DNA of 64,000 nucleotides from Eublepharis macularius. Taxonomy: Eukaryota > Chordata > Lepidosauria > Squamata > Eublepharidae. Both the position numbers and the translations under genes were made by a program. The notes under the pieces were generated by a model. It did not search any database and was not told the origin of the DNA. It saw only the letters and a program-made list of their open reading frames with translations. The stretch is taken from NCBI RefSeq assembly GCF_028583425.1, contig NC_072793.1, forward strand, positions 172,833,681 through 172,897,680, in the 5' to 3' direction. Shown one piece after another: positions 11,038 to 22,518 of this stretch. Every line of letters starts with the position of its first letter. Within the stretch, counting starts at the first letter, position 1.

Positions 11038-11260
11038 AGGACTGCTCTGGGCTGCTTTATGCCTAGAAGTAAATACAACTTACTCATCTTTCCTGTTGGC
11101 TTTGAATTACAGAGCTATGCATGGTGGCTGAGAGAAGCACCTTCCATTGGGAGAATCATCCATACATTAGGAGGAAAATGTAATAAGCCTTTACTTCAAT
11201 GGATATAGATGGGAGTTAGTATGGCACTGCTCACAGCATATTTAGAGCCCACAATCTTTT

Positions 11261-11513
11261 ATGGCGCAGAAAGCTGCAGTACTGCCTCCCAAGTTCTGCT
11301 CACAACCTGAATTTGATCCTAGCGGAAGCTGGGTTCAGATAACCGGCTCAAGGTTGAGTCAGCCTTCCATCCAGTTTCCTGGGGGTAAAATGTAGATGAC
11401 TGGGGAAGGCAATGGCAAACCACCCTGTAAAACTTCTGCCAAGAAAAATGTGATGCGATGTCACTCATGGGTCAGTAATGACTTGGTGCTTGCACAGGGG
11501 ACTACCTTTACCT
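11261..11513 (+). repeat. Sauria-type SINE with 8-bp target duplication
   Basis: It shows the SINE body 'aagctgcagtactgcctccc', 'gaaggcaatggcaaaccacc', 'gtcagtaatgacttggtgct' and 'tgcacaggggac', typical of Sauria SINEs. The flanks carry the direct repeat 'aatctttt' (11253-11260 and 11514-11521). Unit B has the uninterrupted site near 21187, so this copy inserted in unit A/B territory after duplication. Confidence 0.88.
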
Positions 11514-11601
11514 AATCTTTTGGGTATATTGCCCAAAGAATCTCTTCCTAGAGTCTCTCTCATAATAGAAAAACAGAGGAAGGATTTCACTGACTAAATC
11601 T

Positions 11602-11945
11602 GGGATCCCCAACGAGGAACCCATGGGTGTCATGGTGCCCAGCCACACATTTTGTTTGCTCCTATCAAGTGTTTTTAGAAAGTGGGTAGAGCCAGGTGGG
11701 GCTCTTGGCCAGCAAGGCTTCTGATTGGCCACAGGCTATTTGATCGGCTGCGCAGTTTTTTTAAAAGCATTGCAGCAGCTGCCACCACAGTCACAAGAAT
11801 CTCCACTATGTGAATGAAGGTCAACTGTGGCAACCATTTTGTGATGGGCTCCACCATCTGTGGCAGCCATTTTGTGGCTGTGCCCATTACAATGTGTCAG
11901 AATTCAAAAGGTGCACATAGACTCAAAAAGGTTGGGGACCCCTGC
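11602..11945. mobile_element. hAT-like MITE (unit B copy)
   Basis: It begins 'gggatccccaacgagg' and ends 'aggttggggacccctgc', near-inverted ends like hAT 'CAGGGGTCCCCAAC' termini. Copies at 21272-21652, 40665-41010 and about 53850-54150 lie at the same unit position and are inherited. Intronic relatives are at 16645-16995 and 29148-29512. Confidence 0.7.
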
Positions 11946-13428
11946 ACTAAATAGTGAAAATCTGGGGAAAGCACACACCCACAACAGAAAAATGAGAAAA
12001 TATATGAACATGCTTTATTAACTTGGTTGTTCAATACAAAATAAGGAAAGAAGACAATATTTTTATTTGCAATAATAATACCTTGAGGCTTTTTATTACT
12101 TATTTTTATTTATGTATTTTATTTATACTCAATATTTTGCCTGGTAGCCTAGGTAGAGAATGTAACTGCTTTGACAGGATACAGAATGCTCTTTGAGTTG
12201 CTGTTTCAAAAGAAATTTCCGGCACGGCCTGCTCTATTTTTCTGGATGATTTTTGTTTACTTAAAAATGAACCCTGTAGAAATGAAAACTGTTATTTTCT
12301 CTCAGTCAAACCACCTGTGATTTCCAAGGCCAACTGTGCTCAGGTTCCAGAGACCTGATGAGATTGGGCAAACCAGGACTGACCAGGACAAAGCAGAGAG
12401 AGAGAGGGTGAGGGAGGGAGGGGGAGGGGGGAGGGAGAGGGAGAGGGAGAGAGAGAGAATCAGGACCTTGCATGTCCTTCGTCACTGCGCTGGAGCTGTC
12501 CCTTTGATACCCAGATTGCTACCCTCAGGGAATCTTCCTTTCTTCTAGCAGACACCTTACTTCTGTCTTTCCTACATCTTGTCACCACTAGAGCAGGAGA
12601 TACTCTTCTCTATCTCCATCCATCCAAGAGGAGCTAGTTAGTATAAAATTCTCTCTCTACTCTATCCTATTCTGAGTGGAACTCTTTATAATAAAGGGGC
12701 CCTACTTCTCTAAGATAAAGAGAGCCTCCTGAACAGTCAACACAATTCCACGGGGCCAGTACACACTATGCTGAACACAGGCTGATGCTCCATAAATTTG
12801 GAGCATCAACACTTAACAGTCTGCAACCCTTTGGGAAGAAACTACCTTGGAATGCCCACGCAAAGTAATGGCAGCTTCTCCACTTTCCAAACGGAAGAAA
12901 ATCTCAACTACGACAGTTCAGAAACAGTCCTTATCTCTTCCCACACACTGTGGTCCAGAGAGGGACCCAGCTGCTTCTGCTGAACAGAAGGAGGCAAGTA
13001 AATAATTATTGTGCTCACTGGGAGTAAAGGAGAGAATTATGGGCTGTAGAAGGATTGTTAGGGAAGAGTGACTCTGCAGCCCTTTGGGGAATTGTGTATC
13101 TGCAGGTACATTTCTAAGAAATTAAACATATGGGGCTATTGGATCCCATTATTAACTTATGGATTTCTCAGTCCAGCCCCTGAAGGACAAACATTGCTTT
13201 TCTAATGCTTACTTATCATTTAAGCATTGTAGGAAGCTTATGAGTAAGCAATGTAAATGTGGGTCTGTTTACCACAGATATCTTAAGTGCTTCTCCATTA
13301 CTAACTTCCCTTATGTTTACTAAGGTTTGAGGACTCACAGGATTTTTCCCCCCAAATAAATCTAATTTCTAATCATTAAATAATTTTGGGCCTCAACATC
13401 CCTAACAGTTTTGAAATTATAAAAACTT
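11946..13428 (-). other. 3' flank of gene B
   Basis: No ORF of interest. Several AATAAA complements (TTTATT) lie at 12012-12125 in a block conserved in the other units ('gctttattaac'). They could be the polyadenylation region of the gene, giving a 3' UTR of about 1.3 kb; this is inference. A purine-rich GA tract is at 12398-12458. Confidence 0.45.
12398..12458 (+). repeat. GA-rich simple repeat
   Basis: A run of (GAGA)n and (GGGA)n units about 60 bp long. Units C (near 22065) and D have much shorter versions at the same site, so the tract expanded in unit B. Confidence 0.9.
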
Positions 13429-14981
13429 CTAGTCTGATGATTCCTCCTCTTCATGAATTCTTTGATGGGATGTAAAAGTGTGTCTCCATCTGAAACTCTT
13501 TCCACAAGCCAAACATTTATACGGCTCCTCTCCTGTGTGGATTATTTTATGCGTATTAAGCTCTGAGCTCTGATTGAAGCTTTTCCCACACTCTAGGCAT
13601 TTATACGGCTTCTCTCCTGTGTGAATTCTTTTATGCGTATTAAAGCTTGAGCTCTGATTGAAGGTTTTCCCACACTCCAGGCATTTATACGGCCTCTCCC
13701 CTGTATGGATTCTTTCATGCACTTTCAGGCTTCCGTTGATTGTGAAACTCTTTCCACACTCCAAGCATTTATATGGCTTTTCTCCTGTGTGGAGTCTTTG
13801 GTGTATAGTCAGGTGTGAGCTCTGACCGAAGCCTCTCCCACATTCCTGGCATTTATATGGTTTTTCTCCAGAATGGGTTCTTTTGTGGGAAGTCAGGTGC
13901 GATCCCTGACTGAAGCATTTCCCACATATCGTGCACTGGTATGGTTTCTCCCCAGAGTGGATTCTTCGGTGGGAAGTGAGGGCTGAGTTGCAACTGAAGG
14001 TCATTCCGCACTCTGAACACTCATATGGCTTCTCTCTTGTGTGGATTCTTTGATGGTAAGTGAGGCTTACACTGTGACGGAAGCTTTTCCCACAGTCCAA
14101 GCATTTGCAAGATTTCTCCCCTGTGTGAATTTTTTGGTGGGAAATAAGAGCCGAACTATGGCTGAAGCTTTTTCCACACTCCAAGCATTTGTAAGGTTTC
14201 TCCCCAGTGTGAATTCTTTGATGGCTACTAAGGTTACTTTCACAACTGAAGCTTTTACTACACTCCAAACATTTATATGGTTTCTCCCCTTTATGAATAC
14301 TTTGATGGGCAGTAAGGTGTGAACTACGACTGAACCATTTCCCACACTCCATGCATTTGTAAGGTTTCTCTGGTGTGTGAGTTCTTTGATGCACAGTAAG
14401 TTTTTCACTCTGACTGTAGCTGTTTCCACATTCCAGGTTTTTATCTGGTTTCTCCTCTGAATGGAGAATTGTCTTACACTTGAACCTCTTTCTGCACTCT
14501 GGGCACTGACATAGTTCTTTCCCAGTATGATGTCTTTGATGGGAAGGAAGGCTTTCACTCAGATCAGAGCTATTTCCACAATCTGAACTCTCAAATGATT
14601 TCCCCCCCGTATGGATACTCTGATGAGAAGTGAGGCCTGCAAGCCTACTGAAGGCTTTTCCACATTCAGAGCATGTATAAGTTTCATCTGCTGGGTGGAT
14701 TTTCTGATGGGAAATTAAGTTGGGTTCTCTTTGCAGTCCTTCTCTACTTTCAAAATACTTATTCCTCCCCTGTCCTTTGAGATATTCTTGTTGGCCTGGT
14801 TTTGCAAGCAAGCTACCAGACTCGAAATCTACAGACTGATTCTCCAACTTCTCCCTTTTGTTCTCCTCCTGTCTCTTTGATTCTTTTTGACTCCCAGAGG
14901 GCTCTTCCTTCACATCACGGCTGACTGTTTTGAAAGACACCACACGTCTCTGGCTATAATTCATGTCATCCTGCACGTCTC
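13429..14981 (-). CDS. KRAB-ZNF gene B, zinc-finger exon
   Basis: The last exon of an apparently intact KRAB-ZNF gene. The acceptor '...tcttccaccag' precedes GA-GAC, which completes a glycine codon split from exon 4. The linker of about 95 residues contains MNYSQRR and [10 protein letters not shown]. There are 15 finger repeats, 12 with full Cys2-His2. Repeats 2-4 are degenerate: repeat 2 lacks its first cysteine (ESSDC), repeat 3 has lost its helix and histidines ([20 protein letters not shown]), and repeat 4 has N for C. The chain ends [10 protein letters not shown], shared with gene C. Spliced with exons 2-4 it predicts 593 aa. I take the first coding residues from exon 2, not from the internal GTG or ATG. 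Its DNA target is not known. Confidence 0.94.
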
Positions 14982-15813
14982 CTGGTGGAAGAAAGACTCC
15001 CAGTTAGTCAATCGTCTCCCATCAGGTCGAGTTAACTTTTCTGAAGAGTTAATTCAGATGGAGTTCTTTGTTCTATTTTAATTTGGTTTCTGATCTGGCC
15101 ATGGTTTAGGTGCAATTTTAGAATTCCTTGTTGGGGATTTTCATCTGAAGTGTTCAGAATGGAACTGCCTCCTTATGGATACTCCCTTAAGACCCCTAAC
15201 AGGTTGATACTGCAGCCCAATAATATTTTAGTATAACTCTTAGATCAACAAACACTACAGTAGGGCAAGGATGCAGAAACTTCAAAACAAGCAGAAATCC
15301 AAATACAGAACTGAAACAATGCTGAAATATTTTTTTTATAACACAACACATTAACCAACACAAAAGCTACCCAATACTAGCATACTTATATAGCATCTGC
15401 TTGGCCCTTCCAAAAGGTGGCAAACACAACAGAGGCTACATGTGTATGGGCAATTGCTGATATTGTCCATTTGCAAGCACCTGCAGAAGGTCCTGTTCAG
15501 ATAAGGAAAGCAGCCATGAAACAGCAAGGAAGGGGGCGGGGTAACACAGATATGAAAGGCCAAGGCCATGAAAGGCATGGTTTGTTTCAGTGAACCTTGA
15601 GCTTGGTAATTGACAGGCATTCTCTGTGGTGGCTCGCACCGTATGGAACCAGCCTGCTAGAAAAGGGCAGGAAAGTCCTCACTCTCTTGGCTTTTTCAGA
15701 CTTTCCATCCAACACAAACTCTTATGAGCTAGGGAACCCCAGAGGATGGCAGAGGTGCTGGAGGTAACCACTGCTCCCCTCGATCTCCAGACATGACACA
15801 TCTAAGCACCCAC
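14982..15813 (-). other. Gene B intron 4
   Basis: The intron between the finger exon and exon 4, the shortest of the set (832 nt; 2696 in C, 3325 in D). The 5' flank near the finger exon is conserved with C and D. An L2-type LINE remnant at about 15350-15670 fills most of the rest. Confidence 0.75.
15350..15670 (+). repeat. L2-type LINE remnant (unit B)
   Basis: 'ggcattctctgtggtggctc' and 'gcaccgtatggaa' encode the FSVVAPxLWN-like C-terminal stretch of L2 ORF2. The longer version of the same copy survives in unit C (26420-27525) and unit D (45940-46985), so unit B has lost its middle part. Confidence 0.6.
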
Positions 15814-15900
15814 CTGCCAACCTGGCCTCTTCCTCGGAGACCAAAGGAAAAGGCTCTTCACTTGCCTGAAGCCAGGAGATGAGGACAGGCTTGGGAATTG
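15814..15900 (-). CDS. KRAB-ZNF gene B, KRAB-B/C-like exon
   Basis: An 87-nt exon between acceptor '...cctccaaag' and donor 'TTGGCAG|gtgggtgc'. It encodes IPKPVLISWLQASEEPF then PLVSEEEARLAG, the region after the A box that carries the 'PKPxLISWLEQGEEP'-like motif in other KRAB-ZNF proteins. It enters after one base of a codon and leaves in the same phase, so skipping it keeps the frame. Confidence 0.87.
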
Positions 15901-16009
15901 CTTTGGAGGAAACAAAGAGACCAGTTACTTCTCACTGCAAAAGATTCAGGCACTCCTACGTTATGTTACAAAATAGAAGGGGAAGGGCAGATTTTTCAGG
16001 TTAAGACCT

Positions 16010-16400
16010 TATATGTTGAATCTTCTGGCAGACACAGAAAAATCAGTTTTCAAGTTTCTGCAGGCAGGCCACGGAATTAAGATCATAGGGAGAAGCCCTC
16101 CTAACAATCCCATCAACCAGAGCTCAGTTGGTGGATGCACAAGAGAGGGCCTTTTCAGGGGCAGCCCCACACTTATGGAAGAAGCTCTTCAAGGAAGTGT
16201 GCCTGTCCCCCGCAGTCTCTATCTTCAGGAGGCAGCTGGAGACAGTTTTATTTTGGATGGTCTTTGTGTAGCCACTTTGAAATATATTAATAGATTTAAA
16301 CTGAGTTCTGATGCTTTTGTTTTATACTGTAAGCCATCTTGAGTTCCTGCGAGCTGGAAATGTGGCTACGGAGTATTTTTAATTAAAGACGAGGCAATAA
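16010..16400 (+). repeat. L2-type LINE 3' tail (unit B)
   Basis: 'ccccacacttatggaagaag' and 'cttcaggaggcagctgga' correspond to the LWxELPKEV-like C-terminus of an L2 ORF, followed by an A/T-rich tail. The same copy is at 28440-28880 in unit C, so it predates that duplication. Confidence 0.55.
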
Positions 16401-16644
16401 AACAAACTCTTTAGTAATATCACCCACTCCCCAACAATGTCTCTCATTTCTCTTTCAACGGGAGAGAATGTAAAGCTAGCAAACCTACAGATCCCAAAGT
16501 CCTTGGTTCATGCCACACTGCATCAAGTATGCTTCAACCACATGCACTGGACCATCTCCAGCAAGTCAATACAGCTCCTAGGATGCCATGTGATGAACTC
16601 GAAGGGAGATCCTCAATTTCTCTTTTAAACAAACAAAAAGAATG

Positions 16645-16995
16645 TAGTGCTTGACAGTACTTTCCTTGGAACCTGCCAACATTTTCAGGAAGTGGGCAAG
16701 GAAGGCTTATTATTGGCTCCCCTTGTCCAAATGAAAGGGTTTTCCTTGACTGCAATAACAGGCAGTCACTGGAGGACAGTAAGCACCTTGCATTCCTTAG
16801 TGTGGTTCCATTCCCCTTCAGGCTTTCCTTCTTCCCAGGAGGTGTGAAGAGAGAGGTATTCTGCTTGGCTGCACCTCCTACAGCAGCCATTTTTAGTTTG
16901 GCTCCACCTACAGTGGCAGCCATTTTGAGGTGGCATTCACCAACCCCCCTCAAAATTCCAAAGGTGCCCACAGACTCAAGAAAGTTGGAGACTCC
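16645..16995. mobile_element. hAT-like MITE (gene B intron)
   Basis: It shares 'cagcagccattttt' and the terminal 'aagttggagactcctgcc' with the family described at 11602. The same copy is at 29148-29512 in gene C. Confidence 0.6.
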
Positions 16996-18152
16996 TGCCC
17001 AAAAATTTACCCAGGTTTGTAGTTTTGGATTTATAAACAGTGGAAATTAAAACTATTCCAGAGGGATTGCTGGGTTAGATTGTTGCCAAAAAAAATATTA
17101 AAATTAAAAACGCAGTCGGAAGTCACTCATGCTCAGCAGGACCTATTGATGTTTTGGAAGCTCTGTAAGACAGAACTCTTTTGGTGTGCATTTGCTATCT
17201 AATATTCTCCTGTAAGGCAGAACAGATTTCTGTGTACTTTATATGCCTGCAATTTTTATGATATTCATGGGATTTTATAAGGTGAGGTTTGGACTAGAGT
17301 GTTTATTAATATTTGTATTAGGGTGTTTTATTGTAATTTTATCAAATATTATATTTTTGTACTGTTTTAACCATTGTAATCATTGTGAACTTCTTTGAAG
17401 TCTTATCCTAACAGAAGGGGTATAAAAATGAAAAAATAAGTAAAATAAAAAATAAATGAAGTATACATCCTTTAAGCAGATACATTAAAAATTACAAACA
17501 GAGAGGGAGGAGGATGGAGATGTTATAAAGAATGAGCAAAGATCACTTCCAATTGTTGATAGGAAGGATAAGGCAATCAGGACAAAAAAAACACCTCTAC
17601 CGTTTCTCTTACATCTCTACAATAAAAAAGGCTAGAAAGTTCTATTTTGGAAAAATAATGAAAGCTGGAAATTCAGAGAAACTAATAAATGGTACTGCTA
17701 AATCGCTATAATCTTACTGCACTATAGCACAATAGCAAACATGAATTTTATAAAAGCCCACCATTGGTACTTCATGGAAAATGGCAGCTGCAAAGGACTG
17801 ACTGAACCTGAGTCTCCTGGATCCTAGATCTAATCACTAGACCATGCATTATCTGTTGCTGTATTTTTCATCTTGCTCTCACTGCATTATATTTCTTCTT
17901 ACATAATACCATCCCTTGCATTGTCTAACATGTCATGTTAGGCAATTTCTTCTTTCAGATTTCTGCAACCTTAACCCTATTATACTGGTTATTAGATGTC
18001 TCCTCATCCAACTGATTGTACCCAGTCACATTGTGTAATCCACCTCTAGCTGCAGTGAGAAAGGAGGACTAGAAGCAACCTCAATAAAGAACAAAAAATA
18101 ATGGCAAAAATCACTATCTGCATCTATCAAAAGAAGGCAAAGGGATCCTTAC

Positions 18153-18279
18153 CTAGGGAAGCCACATTGCAATAATTCTCCACCATGACTTCCACATACA
18201 AAGCTCTCTGGTCAGGGTTCAGCAGGGCCCACTCTGCCTTGGTGAAACGCACGGCCACTTCCTCAAAGGAAAATGGAAA
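18153..18279 (-). CDS. KRAB-ZNF gene B, KRAB A-box exon
   Basis: A 127-nt exon after acceptor '...tttttctgcag' and before donor 'CCTAG|gtaagg'. It encodes [36 protein letters not shown] and NVASL. It differs from gene A mainly at the first residues and T/A before EW. All core hydrophobic positions and the EW pair are kept; EV and MVE replace the mammalian DV and MLE. It joins MHPTQ of exon 2 in phase 0. Confidence 0.93.
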
Positions 18280-18424
18280 CTGCAGAAAAAGGAAGATACC
18301 TGTTCCTTACAAATAATCCACCCGCTCCTACCAAAAATACTTCTGCTCATAAGCAGGAAAAAAAAGAGATTCCAGGTATTTTTAAACCAGAATGCCTGAA
18401 GCTGCTGTCTATTGAGTCAGACAC

Positions 18425-18595
18425 TTCCAGAATTACCTCTTTCTCAACCACCAAGGTCAGCATTGTCCACTCTGACTGGCAGCAGCTCAACAAGGTCACA
18501 GGGTCCTTCTCATCACCTTATACTGTCATTAACTGGAAATGTCAAGGATTGAACCTGGGACTTTCTTAATGCCTTGCAGCTGCCCAACCACTAAG
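18425..18595 (-). repeat. tRNA-derived SINE in the KRAB 5' intron (unit B)
   Basis: The copy orthologous by position to 7985-8165, with B-box complement 'ggattgaacctggga' at 18547-18561. Confidence 0.65.
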
Positions 18596-18977
18596 CTGTC
18601 TTCTAGAAGCTTCAGGGAAGGCTCTTCTTACCCAAGAGGGAGTTCCCCCTTCAAGGGATACTTGACACACCGCAGAAGAAGAATAAAACTTGCCCGGGCA
18701 ACTTAATAGGCATCTAATCTTTTGATTTATGAGAGAAGATCAGTGGACGACAAGGCCTTCTGTAAAACCTGGCGGTCATCAGAAAGCCATGAATATCAAT
18801 TTTATTTATTTATATGAGCATTTTTAGGCCCTCTTTCTCTGTGGAGAAATCCAAGATGGTGTACAAAAAAGAAAAAGGTTCTAATTTACAAGAACAAATA
18901 CAAATGATTCCTTCCAGCCATGCTAGAGGAGGTACTAAGTGTCTCTTTATGCACCACACAGATGGCCCATCTCTCAC

Positions 18978-19056
18978 CTGAGTTGGATGCATCTTATATG
19001 TTTCCACTCCACCCAAAAGAGACGACAATCTGGAACTTGGCTCCGATGCTCTTCCA
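18978..19056 (-). CDS. KRAB-ZNF gene B, exon 2 with start codon
   Basis: A 79-nt exon with donor 'ACTCAG|gtgagaga' and acceptor '...cagagtcag'. Its only ATG (complement of 18990-18992) gives MHPTQ, with A at -3, and ends in phase 0 before the KRAB exon. Confidence 0.7.
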
Positions 19057-19399
19057 CTGACTCTGAGGGAAACACATTTATATTCATGTATTTATGTACT
19101 TTGTTTATATCCTGCCTTTCTCCTCAAGGGGGACCCAAAGTGGCTTAAATCAAGCTCCTCTCCTCTGTTTCTTGTCACAACAACATTCTTTGCTCTTAGA
19201 TCCCAACAGTATCTTGCAATGTGATCACGGATTATCTGGCCTGCCTTGGGTCTCAGCAAGAAAGATAGATTAGAAATGAAAAAAAACAAAGGCATACATC
19301 ACACAACAGATATGCATAACAGTACATTAACACAACAAAATTAGGAAAAGCGCAAAAGACACAAATCAAAATTTTAAGTGTAAAAGAGAATTTGAGAAT

Positions 19400-20310
19400 A
19401 CACTCCTCCCCCCTGCGCCTTTAAACACTGTGGTCGCCCCAAAAGGGATCTCAAAAGCTTCACTGCAGATATTGGGGGGTGCAGGAAGGGGCTGGGGCAG
19501 GAAGGCCAACCTGCAATGGACCCCCGTCCCCAGTCCCCTTCCTCTCTTGGCAATCTGAACTCACCTAGTTTCACCCTCTCACCGAGAAAGGCCAAATCAG
19601 GATTTCTCCCCCGGACCGGGAGCCTGAAGCGCAGCCAGCAAGGAGGGGCCGGGATTTTCCTGTCTTGCGCCCACCCTGGGAAAGCAGCCCGGGGTTTACT
19701 CAGGCGGGCCAGCAGCAACCCACCCATCCGCCCCAAGATCGGGAGAGTTTAAGATGCATTTGGGCAGAAACCGAACTGCAAAAAGCCGAGAGGAAATGGG
19801 GGCCTGGGCGAACGCGAGAGAGGGGAGAGGGAACAGGACCCGAGTATTATTTTTCCGCCCGCCCCCACATCACACCTTCTCCCCCCTTACAATCTCTCGA
19901 GCTGTGCTAAACATCCCCTTTGCTTCTGAAACCACCATCGCGTCGGCTCCATTTCTGGAAAACAGCCGCTCGGGCTGGTTTCGTTTTCCCGGGCTGTTTC
20001 TTGGGAATTTCTTTCGCTTTGCAAAAGAGGCTCTCCTTCATGCAGGAGGAGAGTGGAAGGGAGGAAGGTGGGAGTTCAGGTCTCCGTTCTCTGTTTTGCG
20101 CCTCGGAATGCAAAAATCCCACCTGCATCCCTCAAAACCTGCCCCTCCAAAGCCCCTTCGAGCTCACCAGATCCCGCCGACCCTTCTGGAAGCAGCAGCC
20201 CGGGAGCCTGCAAGGCCTGGGGGAAGAGCAAGGAAGGGCTTTTCCACGTGCCCCTCGGGGTGCCTCTCTAGGACTGTGAAGTCTCCCTCCCTTTAACCCT
20301 CGGGCAGCAG
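19400..20310 (-). promoter_or_regulatory. Gene B GC-rich promoter block and non-coding exon 1
   Basis: GC- and CpG-rich, aligned along its length with the blocks of A, C and D. The likely exon 1 donor is 'GGGATCTG|gtgagctcg' with the exon edge at 20168; the exon extends up to about 20290 on the minus strand. No start codon was seen in it. Confidence 0.55.
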
Positions 20311-20440
20311 CTCAGCCTGGGTTTGAATGCCCGCTCTGCCAGGGAAGGTTGGTGGCTGACTTTGGCCCAGGCACACGCTTTTAGCCAGCTCTACCTCACA
20401 GGGTGAGTGTGAAAGTGCAGAAGGAGAACTCAGCAAAATA
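20310..20440 (+). repeat. tRNA-derived SINE (unit B spacer copy)
   Basis: A 5'-truncated match to 10388-10560: 'gcctgggtttgaatgcccgc' then 'cacagggtgagtgtgaaag'. Same place in the unit. Confidence 0.6.
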
Positions 20441-20586
20441 TTGAACAATTTCCGTCATCCTGGATTGAAGGCTGAAACTGAGGTTTCCTCACTTTGTACT
20501 TTCTAAGAACCCAACAGGATGCCCCTATCAGGAAAAGTAATACACACTTCTTAACATGTTGTATTGTTACAGCCGTGATTTCAAAG

Positions 20587-20690
20587 AGCCAAGCTACAAG
20601 TGACGCCTGATGCAGCTGATGCAGAGCTTCCCTCAAGTTTTGATGGGAAATGTAGGCGTCCTGGTGTTACAGCTTGGCTCTCCATTTAAT
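20587..20690. mobile_element. Palindrome-ended MITE, short form
   Basis: It begins 'agagccaagctacaagtgac' and ends with the complement of 'gagagccaagctgtaa'. The interior 'tcaagttttgatgggaaatg' is also found in the long palindrome at 52949-53187. Confidence 0.6.
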
Positions 20691-21271
20691 TGAAGTTTAC
20701 AACCGCCCCCTCCCCAAACACCCAGCAGAGGGGAAGGGGGGTCCTGGCAAGAGCCTGACGCCTGCACTCCCCTCCCGACCACATGTTCTCCCTCCCATAG
20801 ACTGCCGCTCTGTAAACTTGCTGGCCCACATTGCTCCAAGAAACCTTCCCCCTTCCCTCCATTTTTTTCATGGGAAAGGAAGGTTCTCTGTATCAGGCAT
20901 AACTCCCAACGCTTTGATACCCAGCTATTCTGCTGGGTATCAAATACCACCCGTACAGTACTTCAGGTGCATTTTCTTTATACTTATGTTGGATCAAATA
21001 CAACTCATTCGTCTTTCTTGTTGGCTTGGCAAAATGGTTTGAAGTACAGTTATGCATGGTGACCGAGAAAACAACCTTCTCTAGAGAGAACCATCCATAA
21101 ATTTGGAGGGAAAAATGCAATAAACACGTACTTCAGTGGATATAAGAGGATTTAAGATGTCAGTGTTCACTGTATATTTAGAGCCCATAATCTTTTGATT
21201 AGCTTGCTCAAAAAATCTCTTTCAAGATTCTCTCTCATGTAAGAAAAACAAAGTATTTCATAGACTAAATT

Positions 21272-21652
21272 AGGGATCTCCATTGTGGAGCCCATGGGTG
21301 CCATGATGTCCACCACACCTTTCCTTTGCTCCTACCAAGTGCTTTTAGAAAGCGGGCAGAGTCAGGCGGGGGTTTTGCCCAGCAAGGTTTCTGATTGGCC
21401 ATGGTATATTTGATTGGCTGTGCAAAATTTTTAAAAGCATTGAAGCAGCTGCCACCACAGTCACAAGCATCTTTACTGTGTGACTGAAGGTCAACTGTGG
21501 TAGCCATTTTATGACTGGCCCCACCATCTGTGGCAGCCATTTTGTGGCTGTGCCCATTACAATGTGTTGAATTCAATACCTTTATTGGCCCCCTTACAAT
21601 GTGCCAGAATTCCAAAGGTGCTCACAGATTCAAAAACGTTGGGGACCCCGGT
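21272..21652. mobile_element. hAT-like MITE (unit C copy)
   Basis: Same family and unit position as 11602-11945. A short local duplication or insertion near 21560-21605 repeats 'ttacaatgtg' and is absent from the other copies. Confidence 0.65.
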
Positions 21653-22518
21653 TGTAAATAGTGATAATCTGGGGGAAGCACACACCGGCAATGGAAAAAT
21701 GAGAAAATAAAATAAATGAACCTGCTTTATTAACTTAGTTGTTCAATGCAAATGAAGAAGGCAATATTGCAATTAGCTTTTTATTTATGCATTTTATTTA
21801 TACTTCCTATTACTTTGCCTGGTAGCCTAGGTAGAGAATGTATATGCTTTATTTTGACCGGATGCAGAATGCCCTCCGAACCTTCATTTCAAAATAAATT
21901 TCTAGCACAGCCTCCTCTGTTTTGCTAGATAATTTTTGTTTACTCAAAAATGAACACTGCAGAAATGAAATCTGTTTTTATCTGTGATTTCCAAAGCCAG
22001 CTGTGCTGAGTTTCCAGAGACCTGATGAGATTGGGCGAGCCAGGGCTGACCAGGACAGAGCAGAGAGAGACAGAGAGAGGTCAGGACCTTGCATGTCCTT
22101 CGTCACTGTGCTGGAGCTGTCCCTTTGATAACCAGATTGCTACCCTCAGGGAATCTTCCTTTCTTCTGGGAGACACCTTCCCTCTCTCTTTCCTCCATCT
22201 TGCCATCAGCAGAGCACGACATTCTCTTCTCTCCCTCCCTCCAGGTTAGTTAAAAATGCTCTCTCTACTCTGTCCTATCCTGGGTGGAGATCTTAATAAT
22301 AAAGGGCTCCTATTTCTTTAGTAAGATAAAGAGAGCCTCCTAAGCAGCCAATGCAATTCCACGGGACCAGAACGCACTCTGCTGAACACAACTGCTGCTC
22401 CTATTTACCTCGGTGGCATAATTGGAGAACAGTCTGCTGCCCTTTGGGAAGAAGCTACCTTGGAATAGCCACGCAAGGTCATGCCAGCTTCCCCACTTCC
22501 CAAACAGAAGACAGATCT

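Larger units (their letters stand above)
1..11250 (-). repeat. Tandem duplication unit A (KRAB-ZNF gene A)
   Basis: First of four paralogous units, each holding one minus-strand KRAB-ZNF gene with its 3' flank, introns, promoter block and upstream spacer. The left edge lies outside the window. The right edge is placed at the block 'gagcccacaatctttt', which is repeated near 21180 at the end of unit B. Confidence 0.7.
9901..11260. other. Spacer between genes A and B
   Basis: No gene was seen. It holds a palindromic MITE (10266-10387), a tRNA-like SINE (10388-10560) and a hAT-like MITE (10887-11037). The stretch 10000-10260 recurs near 38020-38270 in unit C, so it is part of the duplicated unit. 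Confidence 0.6.
15901..18152 (-). other. Gene B intron 3
   Basis: It contains an L2-type remnant (16010-16400), a hAT-like MITE (16645-16995) and A/T-rich intron sequence aligning to 29570-31370 in gene C. No exon was recognised. Confidence 0.6.
11514..21190 (-). repeat. Tandem duplication unit B
   Basis: The second paralogous unit, containing gene B. The start matches 21191 and 40600 ('tctctcataatagaaaaaca'-type block). Alignable landmarks in order are the hAT-like MITE, an A/T-rich block with 'gctttattaacttggttgtt', a GA-rich tract, the finger exon, KRAB exons, promoter block and spacer. Confidence 0.7.

Noticed and set aside
13429-14976. Start of gene B product at the GTG or ATG inside the finger exon
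   Set aside because: Splice acceptor and phase join this exon to KRAB exons; the exon 2 ATG is a better supported start.
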